64,000 nt of DNA from NCBI GenBank assembly GCA_965198895.1, contig OZ240676.1:1178001-1242000 (forward strand), written 5' to 3'. This DNA comes from LMUY01 sp965198895 (GTDB taxonomy: Bacteria > Pseudomonadota > Alphaproteobacteria > Acetobacterales > Acetobacteraceae). The notes under the pieces are model-generated. The model was not told where the DNA came from. It was given only the letters and a program-made list of their open reading frames with translations, and did no database searches. A program made the position numbers and the translations under genes. Shown piece by piece: positions 38,133 through 46,554 of this stretch. Position 1 is the first letter of the stretch. Each line of letters begins with the position of its first letter.

Positions 38133-38927
38133 TCAGATGCGCGCGTTGCGGGTGGTCGTCGTTTCGGTCCGGCCGGGGATCTGTTCGACCTCGACCTCTT
38201 CCTTGCGGACGCTGTCGCGAACCGTCTCCACGTGCTCGGTCGCCTCCTTGCGCAGGGCCACCTCCTCGTAAACGTGCGCCGTCTTCGACACCACGGCCTC
38301 TTCCGCGGTTTCCATCAGCTCGATCGTCTTGTCGGAGAAGCTGTCGGCGGCGACACTGGCGTCCGTGACGGGGCGGCGTTCGAGCGTGACCTGCTCGCTG
38401 TGCAGGGTGACGTTCTCCTCGACCGGCGTCTCCACCACGTAGCGGCGCACGCGGGTGCCGCCGCGGTTGACCACGCGCTTGCCAACCGAGAGCTGCTCTT
38501 CGGCGAGGCGTAGCGTCTCGTTACCCTGCGCCGTCACCGCGGGACGTTCCGTCACCACGGGGCGTTCGGCCACCACGGGCGTGCCTGCGACGCCGTAGCT
38601 CGTCGCCCGGTCGTCGATGTCCACCGGGTTGTGGCTCTCCAGCGTCTCCATCACGCGAGCGATATGCGCCTCCGGCACCCTCACGGTGACGACGGTCGAG
38701 CCACTCTGCAGGCTGCGGTCATACACGCTGGTGTCATGGTCCGGCTCGCCACCGAACAGGCCCGACCAGAACCCCTGCTCCCGCACCGGTGCCGTGCCGG
38801 TCGCACGGGCGGTGTCGGCGTGCAGGCTGATCGCACTGTCCGGGATGCCGTCGCTGCGGAGCGAGGCAACAGCGGCTTGCGCCTGGGTCGCGGTATCGTA
38901 GACGGCAACAATGGTCTCGTCTGTCAT
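38133..38927 (-). CDS. YsnF/AvaK-type stress protein (DUF2382)
   Basis: A 264-residue protein. The N-terminal 110 residues look like a general-stress/heat-induced fold (VAVYDTATQAQAAVASLRSDGI). The C-terminal half is the DUF2382 region with repeated RYVVETPVEENVTLHSEQV and VYEEVALRKEATEHVETV strands. Homologues in other bacteria are induced by osmotic, oxidative or general stress. It lies ten bases after the shorter DUF2382 protein and is followed by GlsB, so it is part of one stress operon. Confidence 0.88.
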   Translation of the reverse strand: MTDETIVAVYDTATQAQAAVASLRSDGIPDSAISLHADTARATGTAPVREQGFWSGLFGGEPDHDTSVYDRSLQSGSTVVTVRVPEAHIARVMETLESHNPVDIDDRATSYGVAGTPVVAERPVVTERPAVTAQGNETLRLAEEQLSVGKRVVNRGGTRVRRYVVETPVEENVTLHSEQVTLERRPVTDASVAADSFSDKTIELMETAEEAVVSKTAHVYEEVALRKEATEHVETVRDSVRKEEVEVEQIPGRTETTTTRNARI

Positions 38928-38937
38928 AGGATTTTCC

Positions 38938-39354
38938 TTAGATTGTCTGATTGCGCTCGGACGCGGTCACGTCCGTTCGGGTCACGGTGACGGTCTGCTC
39001 CCGCAGCGCCACCGTTTCGCTGTAGCGTTCCATCGTCTGCACGCGGCGGAAATGAACCTCTTCCTTCAGGACCAGTCGCCGCTCGAGAACGACGATCTCC
39101 TCCATCACGGGCAGGATCGTCACGTCGCCCTCCTGCCGGATCGGCGGTGCGGCATCCACGACGCGGCCGATCGGCACCCGCTCGACGACGACATGATCGT
39201 GCGCCAGGTCGGCCTCGACGCACACGTCGCGCATGCTGGTTTTGCGGGTGGCGCGGACCAGCGTCTTGCGAACCCGCTTGGATAGTGTGGCGGCCTCCGC
39301 GTGCAGCAGCAGCACGCGAACATCGTCATTCTCCGAGGCAGCGGGTCCGGACAT
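38938..39354 (-). CDS. DUF2382 stress protein, short form
   Basis: A 138-residue protein consisting mainly of one DUF2382 domain: VTILPVMEEIVVLERRLVLKEEVHFRRVQTMER followed by ETVALREQTVTVTRTDV. It resembles the C-terminal half of its downstream neighbour and probably arose by duplication. Same stress operon, five bases after CsbD. Confidence 0.85.
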   Translation of the reverse strand: MSGPAASENDDVRVLLLHAEAATLSKRVRKTLVRATRKTSMRDVCVEADLAHDHVVVERVPIGRVVDAAPPIRQEGDVTILPVMEEIVVLERRLVLKEEVHFRRVQTMERYSETVALREQTVTVTRTDVTASERNQTI

Positions 39355-39359
39355 GCTGG

Positions 39360-39542
39360 CTACTTCTTCACTGCGTCGCGGACGCTGTCCTTGGCGCCGC
39401 CGACAGCGTTCTGCGCGGTGCCGGCTGTCTTCTGTGCGGCACCCTTGGCTTCGAGCTTCGCATCGCCGGTTACCTTACCGGCAGCTTGCTTGACGGACCC
39501 GGCGATCTTGTTGCCGACACCGTCCACACGATCCTTATCCAT
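39360..39542 (-). CDS. CsbD family protein
   Basis: A 60-residue hydrophilic protein: DKDRVDGVGNKIAGSVKQAAGKVTGD, the CsbD/YjbJ pattern of repeated alanine-glycine-lysine helices. Family members are stress-induced and abundant in the cytoplasm; the function is unknown. The ATG at 39542 gives the usual start (MDKDRV); a start seven codons further up is less likely. It is the first gene of the cassette, preceded by a perfect palindrome 52 bases upstream. Confidence 0.9.
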   Translation of the reverse strand: MDKDRVDGVGNKIAGSVKQAAGKVTGDAKLEAKGAAQKTAGTAQNAVGGAKDSVRDAVKK

Positions 39543-39593
39543 GATGGATTCTCCTAAGCGCATCCCAGATCGCCCGATGCGAACCGTGGCGTG

Positions 39594-39605
39594 CCTACGC
39601 GTAGG
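39594..39605. promoter_or_regulatory. 12-bp perfect palindrome CCTACGCGTAGG upstream of the stress cassette
   Basis: CCTACGCGTAGG lies between the 3' end of the PAS-LuxR gene and the CsbD start, 52 bases before the latter. Its half-site CTACG resembles sites of LuxR/FixJ-class regulators, one of which is encoded next door. Confidence 0.5.
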
Positions 39606-39700
39606 AAAGGACTATGTTGCGCTTAGGTCCAGCAGATGTTTAAGGCACTTACATGCCAGTTTTCGTAGTGCTGCAGCACTATGCCGGCATGACGCCTGGA

Positions 39701-41209
39701 CTAGGTCGTTTTCTTCGGTTTCGATTTCGCACGCTTTGTCTGTGGCTTGCCGGACGCGCCCAAACCGCGTTCCCGCGCCCAAACGACCACCGCACTTCGC
39801 GTGTGCACGCCAACCCTCGCGTAGATCGCGGCGATGTGATTGCGCAGCGTGTTCCGGGTGATCCCGAGCCTGCCCGCGATGGCCTCGTCCGACAACCCTT
39901 GCGCCACCAGGCCCAGCACCTCGCGCGCCCGCGCCGACAGTGCCGACAGCTCCGGCTGGCTCGCAGCCGAGCCCTTCGCCCGCGTCAAATTCGCCAACTT
40001 CTCGGCGATCGCCTGGCCCAGGAACGACGTGTCCTCCAGCACGGACTTCACCGCCGCCATCAATTCGGTTTCGGTCTGCTTGCGCTCGGTGATGTCCAGC
40101 ATGACGCTGAGCACGCAGCGCTCGTCGTGGATCTCCACAGTGTCGGCCGACAGCAGATAGTCGTGCAGCGCTCCCGTCTTGGACCGGAGCTGAATGTCGG
40201 CGCTCTGCACCCGGCCGGTCTGCTTGATCTGCCGCTCCAGCTGATCGCGCAGGTCGCCCCGGCCCCACATCTCGATCTCGGCCTCGCTGCGGCCGACGAT
40301 TTCCTCCCGCCGCCAGCCCGTCGCCGCGGTGAAGGCGCCGTTCACGTCCAGGATGCGCAAGCCGTCCAGCGCGAGGATCGCCATCGGGCCCGGCGCCATG
40401 TGGAACGCTTTGGCAAACCGCTCCTCGCTCTGCCGCAACGCGTTCTCCGCCTGCTGCCGCGGGTGCAAATCGGCGAAGGTGAACAGCATGCACGCTTCAT
40501 CGCCGATTTCGAGCGGCTGACCACCCAGCAACACCGTCTTGTCGCGGCCGTCCGCCATCAGCAGGCAGCCTTCCATCTGCGGAATGGTCTCCCCGGCATG
40601 CAGCCGCTTCACCGCCAAATCCCGACGCTCGGCCCCGCGCAGCACGTCGATCTCGTGCATCGAGTGGCCGATCAGCGCGCCGGGCTGGTAGCCGGTCAGC
40701 TCCATGAAACCGATATTGACCTTCACGAAGCGCATGTCCGACAGCCGCACGATGATGGCGGGGGCCGGGTTGGCCGCAAACGCGCGCTCGAACCGCTCCT
40801 CCGCATTGAACCGCTCCGTCTCGTCGTTCAGGATCACCACCAGGCTATCGGTGCGCCGGTCCTTGTCGGTCAGCGCCATGGTGCGGATTTCGTGCACCCA
40901 GCGCTTGCCGTCGGCCCGCCGCGTGACCTGGAACAGCGCGCGGTCGATCGTGACGCCGCGCAGCAATTGCTGGATCGGGTAGTCGCCGGTGGCCAGCGGC
41001 TCGCCCCCGATATACGCCAGCTTGAACCGCTTGGCGTACCCGGCCGCCGTCTCCCCGAGATCGGTCAATGTGCCGGCACCATGCAGCTCCAGCGCCGTGT
41101 CGTCGGCCCAGTCCAGCGCGCCATCCGCCGCCACGATGATCACCCCCTCGGTCAACCCGGCGATGATCTGCTGCATGTGGCTCGCAGCCGTCGGGATCGG
41201 TCCAGCCAT
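39701..41209 (-). CDS. Multi-PAS sensor protein with LuxR-type DNA-binding domain
   Basis: A 502-residue soluble protein. Three PAS domains cover about residues 10-130, 145-260 and 270-385 (NPAPAIIVRLSD, MAPGPMAILALDG and HDERCVLSVMLDITERK are typical pieces). The last 65 residues are a LuxR helix-turn-helix (SALSAREVLGLVAQGLSDEAIAGRLGITRNTLRNH-like). No kinase or receiver domain is present, so it probably binds a ligand or cofactor and acts directly on DNA. The start ATG at 41209 follows the stop of the DUF1028 gene by one base. Possible targets are the stress cassette next door. Confidence 0.88.
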   Translation of the reverse strand: MAGPIPTAASHMQQIIAGLTEGVIIVAADGALDWADDTALELHGAGTLTDLGETAAGYAKRFKLAYIGGEPLATGDYPIQQLLRGVTIDRALFQVTRRADGKRWVHEIRTMALTDKDRRTDSLVVILNDETERFNAEERFERAFAANPAPAIIVRLSDMRFVKVNIGFMELTGYQPGALIGHSMHEIDVLRGAERRDLAVKRLHAGETIPQMEGCLLMADGRDKTVLLGGQPLEIGDEACMLFTFADLHPRQQAENALRQSEERFAKAFHMAPGPMAILALDGLRILDVNGAFTAATGWRREEIVGRSEAEIEMWGRGDLRDQLERQIKQTGRVQSADIQLRSKTGALHDYLLSADTVEIHDERCVLSVMLDITERKQTETELMAAVKSVLEDTSFLGQAIAEKLANLTRAKGSAASQPELSALSARAREVLGLVAQGLSDEAIAGRLGITRNTLRNHIAAIYARVGVHTRSAVVVWARERGLGASGKPQTKRAKSKPKKTT

Positions 41210-41210
41210 G

Positions 41211-41927
41211 TCAGCGACGGAAGGCGAGGCTCGATCCGCGCGCCCGCCAGCCGGCCTCCAGCACGTCCAGATCGGTTTCCCCCGACGGGTTGGCCCGGCT
41301 CGGCGCGGTGCGCAGCCGCATCTCCCCCTGATCGCGCCACAGCCCGAGCAGGCGGCGCAATTCGCCGAGCGGATCGGCGTGGTCATCGACGCGCAGGTTG
41401 AGGTCCGGGAAATCCTCCGTGGTGGTCAGCACCATCGCCGCCGATTGCTTGCCGCGCCGATCCCCGCCCGCGCCCTGCCCGGCGTCCAACGCGCCCATCA
41501 GCCGCTCGGGCAGCGCAGCACCGTCCGACAGGAACTGGGCGAGCGTATCGGCCACCACCGCCGGGCCGGCCAGCATGTTGCCGGCGACGCTGACACCCTC
41601 CGCCGACTCGCTCCCGCACCACTCGACGCAGTTGCGCCCCGTCCAGGCGGCGGTGCGGCCCAGGCGGTCCACGGCGTGCACCTGGCGCAGATGCTTGCCG
41701 TCATCCCCGGCCAGCGCGCCCTCGATCGCGGCGGCAGGGGACAGGCCACGAGCCAGGCCGTCCAGGATCGCCGGGCCGAGATAGCGGTTGGTCATCGACT
41801 GCGTGGACACAGCCCCCACGCCCGACCGCACGAACGGGCAACTCGCCCCCACGGCAAAGGCGCAGGTGGTGACGGCAACGGCAAACGCGCCGGTGTGCGG
41901 GTCGTGGGCGACGATGGACCAGGTCAT
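41211..41927 (-). CDS. DUF1028 family protein (Ntn-hydrolase-like)
   Basis: A 238-residue protein starting MTWSIVAHDPHTGAFAVAV, the DUF1028 signature, with the conserved TTCAFAVGASCPFVRSGVGAVSTQS after it and VAGNMLAGPAVV in the middle. The fold is related to Ntn hydrolases, and members are thought to be amidases or peptidases; the true substrate is unknown. The ATG at 41927 fits the family; the open frame upstream is a shadow of the next gene. It seems co-transcribed with the PAS-LuxR gene. Confidence 0.88.
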   Translation of the reverse strand: MTWSIVAHDPHTGAFAVAVTTCAFAVGASCPFVRSGVGAVSTQSMTNRYLGPAILDGLARGLSPAAAIEGALAGDDGKHLRQVHAVDRLGRTAAWTGRNCVEWCGSESAEGVSVAGNMLAGPAVVADTLAQFLSDGAALPERLMGALDAGQGAGGDRRGKQSAAMVLTTTEDFPDLNLRVDDHADPLGELRRLLGLWRDQGEMRLRTAPSRANPSGETDLDVLEAGWRARGSSLAFRR

Positions 41928-42051
41928 GGGCACTCTCCTGTGGCCGGGCAGCCACGCGCCCGCCCGTCTTCCCCCGCAATCCAACGCGACAGCCCCGCCG
42001 TTTGCAACCGCCCTTGCCCCGCCCTACCCGCCTGCGCCATTTTGCCGTAGC

Positions 42052-43104
42052 ATGCCCCCCGCCAAGCGCCGCGCCCCTCCCCCGCCACCCGACACACCCA
42101 ATGTGTCCGACACGCTGGCGACCGAGCGGCTGATCCTGCGCCCCCCCGTCCCCGCCGACGCCGAACAGCTGCACCGCCTGGTCAACGACTGGAGCGTGGT
42201 GCGCATGCTGTCGCGCCTGCCCTTCCCCTATCCCCGCACCCTGACCGACGAGTGGATCGCCTCCACCGTGGACCAGCGCGCCCGCGGCACCGGCTATCAC
42301 CTGGTGATCACCGGGCACGAGGACGGGCAGGAGCTGGTGATCGGCTGCGTCGGCCTGAACCTCGACGTCACGCCGGGCACGGCCAACCTCGGCTACTGGG
42401 TCGGCCGCCGCTATTGGGGCCACGGCGTCGCGACCGAGGCCGTCGGCCGTGCCGCGCGCTGGGCGCTGGCCAACCTGCCGGTCACCCGGCTCGAGGCGCA
42501 TGTGGCGGAGGACAACCCGGCCTCCTCCGCCGTGCTGCGCCGCATCGGCCTGCGCGAAACCGGCCACGACCGCCGCCCCTTCCTGGCCCGCGGCGGCGAG
42601 CACCCGGTGATCTGCTTCGAAGCCACGCGGGAGGACCTGTTCGGCGAAGTGGAAGCCCCCCTGCCGCCCGCCACACCGGATGCGGTGCCCGGTGCGGCCT
42701 TGGGCAAGCCCCTGTTGCTGGTCGCCGCCTGCGCGCTGATCGACACCGACAACCGCGTGCTGCTGGCCCGGCGGCCCGAGGGCAAGAAAATGGCCGGCCT
42801 GTGGGAATTCCCCGGCGGCAAGCTCAACCCCGGCGAGATCCCCGAACACGCCCTGATCCGCGAGCTGAAGGAGGAACTGGGCATCGACGTGGCCGAGGCC
42901 TGCCTTGCCGCCTTCGCGTTTGCCTCGCATGATTACGACCGCTTCCACTTGCTGATGCCGCTGTTCCTGTGCCGCCGCTGGAAAGGCACCCCGGCCGGCC
43001 TGGAGGGCCAAGCCCTCGCCTGGGTCCGGCCCAACAAGCTCACCGACTACGACATGCCCCCGGCCGACAAGCCGCTCATCCCCCTATTGAGGGACTTTCT
43101 GTAG
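42052..43104 (+). CDS. GNAT acetyltransferase - NUDIX hydrolase (MutT-like) fusion
   Basis: A 350-residue two-domain protein. Residues 18-195 are a GNAT acetyltransferase of the RimJ type (TERLILRPPVPADAEQL and GYWVGRRYWGHGVATEAV, the acetyl-CoA loop). Residues 220-345 are a NUDIX hydrolase with box GKLNPGEIPEHALIRELKEELGI, where the catalytic REXXEE residues are RELKEE. The C-terminal part resembles MutT, which removes 8-oxo-dGTP. The ATG at 42052 is the first one that makes sense; it is only a few bases before the first GNAT strand. It abuts the CinA-like gene with no gap. Confidence 0.9.
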   Translation: MPPAKRRAPPPPPDTPNVSDTLATERLILRPPVPADAEQLHRLVNDWSVVRMLSRLPFPYPRTLTDEWIASTVDQRARGTGYHLVITGHEDGQELVIGCVGLNLDVTPGTANLGYWVGRRYWGHGVATEAVGRAARWALANLPVTRLEAHVAEDNPASSAVLRRIGLRETGHDRRPFLARGGEHPVICFEATREDLFGEVEAPLPPATPDAVPGAALGKPLLLVAACALIDTDNRVLLARRPEGKKMAGLWEFPGGKLNPGEIPEHALIRELKEELGIDVAEACLAAFAFASHDYDRFHLLMPLFLCRRWKGTPAGLEGQALAWVRPNKLTDYDMPPADKPLIPLLRDFL

Positions 43105-43863
43105 ATGGCCACCAATCCAACCGCCTGCCTGCTGGTGATCGGCAACGAGGTCCTGTCCGGCCGCACCCAGGACCTGAACATCAAGTTCATCGCCACCGGG
43201 CTGGGCGCGATCGGCATCCCGCTGCGCGAGGTCCGCGTCATCCCGGACGTGGAGGCGACCATCATCGCGGTGGTCAACGAGGTGCGCGCCAAGTTCGACC
43301 ACGTGTTCACCACCGGCGGCATCGGCCCGACCCACGACGACATCACCAGCGAGTGCGTGTCCAAGGCGTTCGGCGTCCCGTGGGAGCCGCATCCCGAAGC
43401 CTGGGCGCGCATGGAAGCAAGCTACAAGCCCGGCGAGTTCAACGCGGCCCGGCAGCGTATGGCCACCATGCCGCGCGGCGCCACCCTGATCGAGAACGCG
43501 ATCTCCAGTGCGCCGGGCTTCACCATCGGCAACGTGCACGTAATGGCGGGCGTGCCCCGCATCATGCAGTCGATGTTCACCTGGCTGGCCCCGCAGCTCG
43601 CCGGCGGCCCGCCGATCGTGTCCCGCGCGGTCCACGCGATGGGCCTGTTGGAGGGCCGCGTCGCCGACGGGCTGCGCGCGGTGCAGGACCGTCACCCGGC
43701 GCTCGACCTGGGCTCGTACCCGTTCTACCGCCCGACCGGAAACGGAGTAGCGCTGGTGGCGAAGGGCCCGGACGCAGCCGATGCCGAGGCGGCGATTGCG
43801 GAGGTCACGGCGCTGATCACGGGGATGGGGCTGGTGCCGGTGCCTGGGGAGCCGCCGGCTTAG
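43105..43863 (+). CDS. Molybdopterin-binding/CinA N-terminal domain protein
   Basis: A 252-residue protein with the MoaB/MogA-like fold: CLLVIGNEVLSGRTQDLN near the start and VFTTGGIGPTHDDITSECV near residue 70 form the binding site. Residues 175-252 add a short C-terminal domain, but the nicotinamide-nucleotide deamidase half of CinA is absent. Proteins of this length are common in alphaproteobacteria; the reaction is not settled and may concern ADP-ribose or nucleotide cleavage. It starts on the base after the GNAT-NUDIX stop, so the two probably form one operon. Confidence 0.88.
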   Translation: MATNPTACLLVIGNEVLSGRTQDLNIKFIATGLGAIGIPLREVRVIPDVEATIIAVVNEVRAKFDHVFTTGGIGPTHDDITSECVSKAFGVPWEPHPEAWARMEASYKPGEFNAARQRMATMPRGATLIENAISSAPGFTIGNVHVMAGVPRIMQSMFTWLAPQLAGGPPIVSRAVHAMGLLEGRVADGLRAVQDRHPALDLGSYPFYRPTGNGVALVAKGPDAADAEAAIAEVTALITGMGLVPVPGEPPA

Positions 43864-43964
43864 CCGCACCCTAAGAAGCCCGCTGCCTTCGGGGAAGGGG
43901 ATCGCCGGGAACGCCACGAGGGTCGGCACTTGCCAATGCGCAGCCAACGGCGGCATACTTCGAC

Positions 43965-44175
43965 GTCGATGGTCCTGCGCGAGCGGGTGAAAAGGGAACG
44001 CCGTGCGCCTCGGCTGGGTTTTTGTCCCGGGGGCAAGTCGGCGGCTGCCCCCGCAACTGTCAGCGGTGAGTCGCTTGCCTGTCTGCTCCTTGGGGCAAAC
44101 CACTTAGCCTCGCTAGAGGGCTTGGGAAGGTAAGGCTAGCGGCGTTGACCCGTGAGTCAGGAGACCTGCCATCGT
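43965..44175 (+). ncRNA. Cobalamin riboswitch
   Basis: The sequence shows GGTCCTGCGC, GGTGAAAAGGGAA, GCCCCCGCAACTGTCAGCGG-like and the B12 box GAGTCAGGAGACCTGCC in the correct order over about 200 bases, ending 50 bases before the permease start. It should lower expression of the permease when adenosylcobalamin is plentiful. Confidence 0.95.
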
Positions 44176-44225
44176 CGCGCTAGCGGATGCTGCCGGGCGG
44201 GGTGCCACGGCGGCTGGAGACGATC

Positions 44226-45290
44226 ATGCAGCCCACCGCCAGACATGCATCAAGCGCGGGGGCAAGCAGCCTTCGCCGCCCACTCATCGGCGTCTACAGC
44301 GTCCTGATCGTGGCCAACCTGGCGGTGTGGGTCTGGGCGGTGCTGGTGTTTCAGCATCAACCGGTCTTCCTCGGGACAGCGCTACTGGCCTATGGCTTCG
44401 GCCTGCGCCACGCCGTCGACGCCGACCACATCGCGGCGATCGACAACGTAACGCGCAAGCTGATGCAAGAGGGCAAGCGGCCGGTCACCGTGGGCTTTTT
44501 CTTCGCGCTGGGGCATTCGACGGTCGTGATCCTGGCAGCCGCCGGCGTGGCCGCGACCGCAACGGCGCTGAGCGGACGCTTCGACCAGTTCAAGTCGATC
44601 GGCGGGTTCATCGGCACGCTGGTGTCGGCGGGGTTCCTGTTCGTGATTGCGATCGCCAACCTGCTCATCTTGCGCTCGGTCTGGCGGACTTACCGCCATG
44701 TGAGGGCCGGCGGCCGCTACGTGGACGAAGACTTCGACATCCTGCTCAATAGCCGCGGCGTCCTCGCCCGCCTGTTCCGTCCGCTGTTCCGGCTCGTGAC
44801 CAAGGGGTGGCACATGTTCCCGCTCGGCTTCCTGTTCGGGCTGGGGTTCGACACCGCCACCGAGGTTGCCCTGCTGGGCATTTCGGCGACCCAGGCAGCC
44901 AAGGGCGTCTCGATCTGGTCCATCATGGTGTTTCCGGCGCTGTTCGCAGCCGGCATGTCCCTGATCGACACGACCGATGGCGTGCTGATGTTGGGCGCAT
45001 ACAACTGGGCGTTCGTGAAGCCGATCCGCAAGCTGTACTACAACCTGACCATCACCCTGGTCTCCGTGATCGTCGCCTTCCTGATCGGCGGCATCGAGGC
45101 ACTTGGACTGATCGGCGGCCAGCTCAATCTGTCTGGCTGGTTCTGGGACGGCATCGGTGCCCTGAACGACAATTTCAACAATTTGGGCTTCCTCATCATC
45201 GGCATCTTCATCGTCGCCTGGGTCGGTTCGATCATCGTCTACCGCTACAAGGGCCTGGACGACGTCGAGGTTACCAGCGCACGCAGCTAA
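44226..45290 (+). CDS. NiCoT-family nickel/cobalt permease (HoxN/HupN-like)
   Basis: A 354-residue inner-membrane protein with eight hydrophobic segments. The signature RHAVDADHIAAIDN in helix II contains the HX4DH metal-selectivity motif. FFFALGHSTVV and LGFLFGLGFDTATEVALL are the other NiCoT motifs. GGAG lies nine bases before the ATG at 44226. The cobalamin riboswitch upstream points to cobalt uptake for B12 synthesis, while the hydrogenase elsewhere in the window needs nickel; the family includes carriers of either or both metals. The family is certain; metal preference is inferred. Confidence 0.93.
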   Translation: MQPTARHASSAGASSLRRPLIGVYSVLIVANLAVWVWAVLVFQHQPVFLGTALLAYGFGLRHAVDADHIAAIDNVTRKLMQEGKRPVTVGFFFALGHSTVVILAAAGVAATATALSGRFDQFKSIGGFIGTLVSAGFLFVIAIANLLILRSVWRTYRHVRAGGRYVDEDFDILLNSRGVLARLFRPLFRLVTKGWHMFPLGFLFGLGFDTATEVALLGISATQAAKGVSIWSIMVFPALFAAGMSLIDTTDGVLMLGAYNWAFVKPIRKLYYNLTITLVSVIVAFLIGGIEALGLIGGQLNLSGWFWDGIGALNDNFNNLGFLIIGIFIVAWVGSIIVYRYKGLDDVEVTSARS

Positions 45291-46016
45291 GGAACGAAGA
45301 CGGTCATCCATCCATGTCCGTCTCCCCCGCCATAAATTTCGCATGACGCCGGCGCAGTCCACAGCACGAAACTCTGGATTGAACAAACAGCGCTGGCGTC
45401 ACGAGGCCGGCCCGGGCACGGCCTTTAGTCCCGCGATGATTTCTTACACGCGCCCTCCCGCGACCCGACATCCATCCTCGACACAGGATCATCGTCGTTG
45501 GGTGGCGCCACGGACCGATACGAACCACGATCGAGGTTAGAGCCGTGGTTTCAAAGCGTGGCATCACCGTCTCGCTGCGCTGCGCCCGCATTTCGACCGA
45601 CGTCCCTGCCTCAATCCGCGAGCAGCCAACATAGGCTCGTGCCGCACTCGGGTCATGCGGGACCTCTGGCATCTATCTGTGTGGTGAGGTGGTGCGGTCG
45701 AACTCGGGATGCTCCAACGGGCAAGTCGCGCATCACGCAAGCGCGATACGGGCTACCGACTGTGTAACGGTGGGACCTGATCGGCCGCTTGTGGTGGGAA
45801 GCTGCCTGTCTGCTTCCAAGCTTGGCACCGCGCCAAAGCCACGGTGGCTCAATGTCATACCAGCCGCCGCAGACGTAGACTCACGGGCGTAGGGTGCAAT
45901 CCGCTTGGAGGATTGCACCTTCACGTCGCGATGATCGGCGCGTTTGCCTGATGCAATGCCAAAGCGCATTGCATCCTACAAGCTGATACTAGGGTCAGTG
46001 CTTGAGGCTGTTGGTA
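45291..46016. other. 726-base intergenic stretch without convincing genes
   Basis: Several open frames of 60-120 codons exist on both strands, but none shows a family motif or a good ribosome-binding site, and their composition is that of chance frames. The only structured part I see is the palindromic repeat at 45889-45979. Confidence 0.6.
45889..45979. repeat. Double-hairpin palindromic repeat
   Basis: GTAGGGTGCAATCC...GGATTGCACC forms one hairpin and GATGCAATGC...GCATTGCATC a second. The outer ends GTAGG and CCTAC are also inverted, so the 91-base unit looks like a small palindromic MITE or REP-type element. Confidence 0.65.
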
Positions 46017-46424
46017 TCAGTTGATCCGGCTGTTCATGCAGCCAGAGCTAATGCACTCCCGATATCTGCTTTGGAGAAACTCGGTTTGGTTTGTCGTTGT
46101 TTGGGTAGCGCAAGCTAGATTGACATAGAAGCCCGAATCCTCGTGCTTGCTACAGCTTTGGTCGCGTGTTTTCAGCCACGCAAGCTGGCTAGTCCGAAGT
46201 GCTTCTTTGCCTGCTGCGTCGAGCTTCCCACGCAGACGCGTAAAAACCGAATTTAGGTCGATATCGGCCTGCTGATAGACTTTACTGAGACAGTATAGAC
46301 CATCGAAGTCGTTACGAGGCTTGTCACAAGCTGAATCCGCGACGGCCTGCGTGGACTGCAGCGCAGCTTCTCGGCCGCCCTGAGTCCAAGGCTGCGTTCT
46401 GCTTCGGCTAGATCGGGCCGTCAT
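46017..46424 (-). CDS. LprI/DUF1311-domain protein, apparently without signal peptide
   Basis: A 135-residue frame. Residues 42-130 fit the DUF1311 domain of lysozyme-inhibitor-like proteins, with the cysteines and the block SQLAWLKTRDQSC that define it (YQQADIDLNSVF before it). Proteins of this type normally begin with a signal peptide and act in the periplasm; here the first 30 residues (TARSSRSRTQPWTQGG) are polar, so the true N-terminus may be lost or lie in another frame. It may be a truncated gene. Confidence 0.6.
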   Translation of the reverse strand: MTARSSRSRTQPWTQGGREAALQSTQAVADSACDKPRNDFDGLYCLSKVYQQADIDLNSVFTRLRGKLDAAGKEALRTSQLAWLKTRDQSCSKHEDSGFYVNLACATQTTTNQTEFLQSRYRECISSGCMNSRIN

Positions 46425-46554
46425 CGACGCACACCGGCGTTTGGCTAGAACCGGCTATTGTCCGGAGCCGGAAATCCAACTCATGGCTCCACGTCCCGAG
46501 AGCCCGTAATCGGTTGTTGAAACTGCCCCGTCCCGTGTGGCCTTGTTCCCATTC

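Noticed and set aside
45304..45672. Minus-strand frame of 122 codons between the NiCoT gene and the LprI-like gene
   Set aside because: No ribosome-binding site, no family motif, uneven composition; treated as noncoding.
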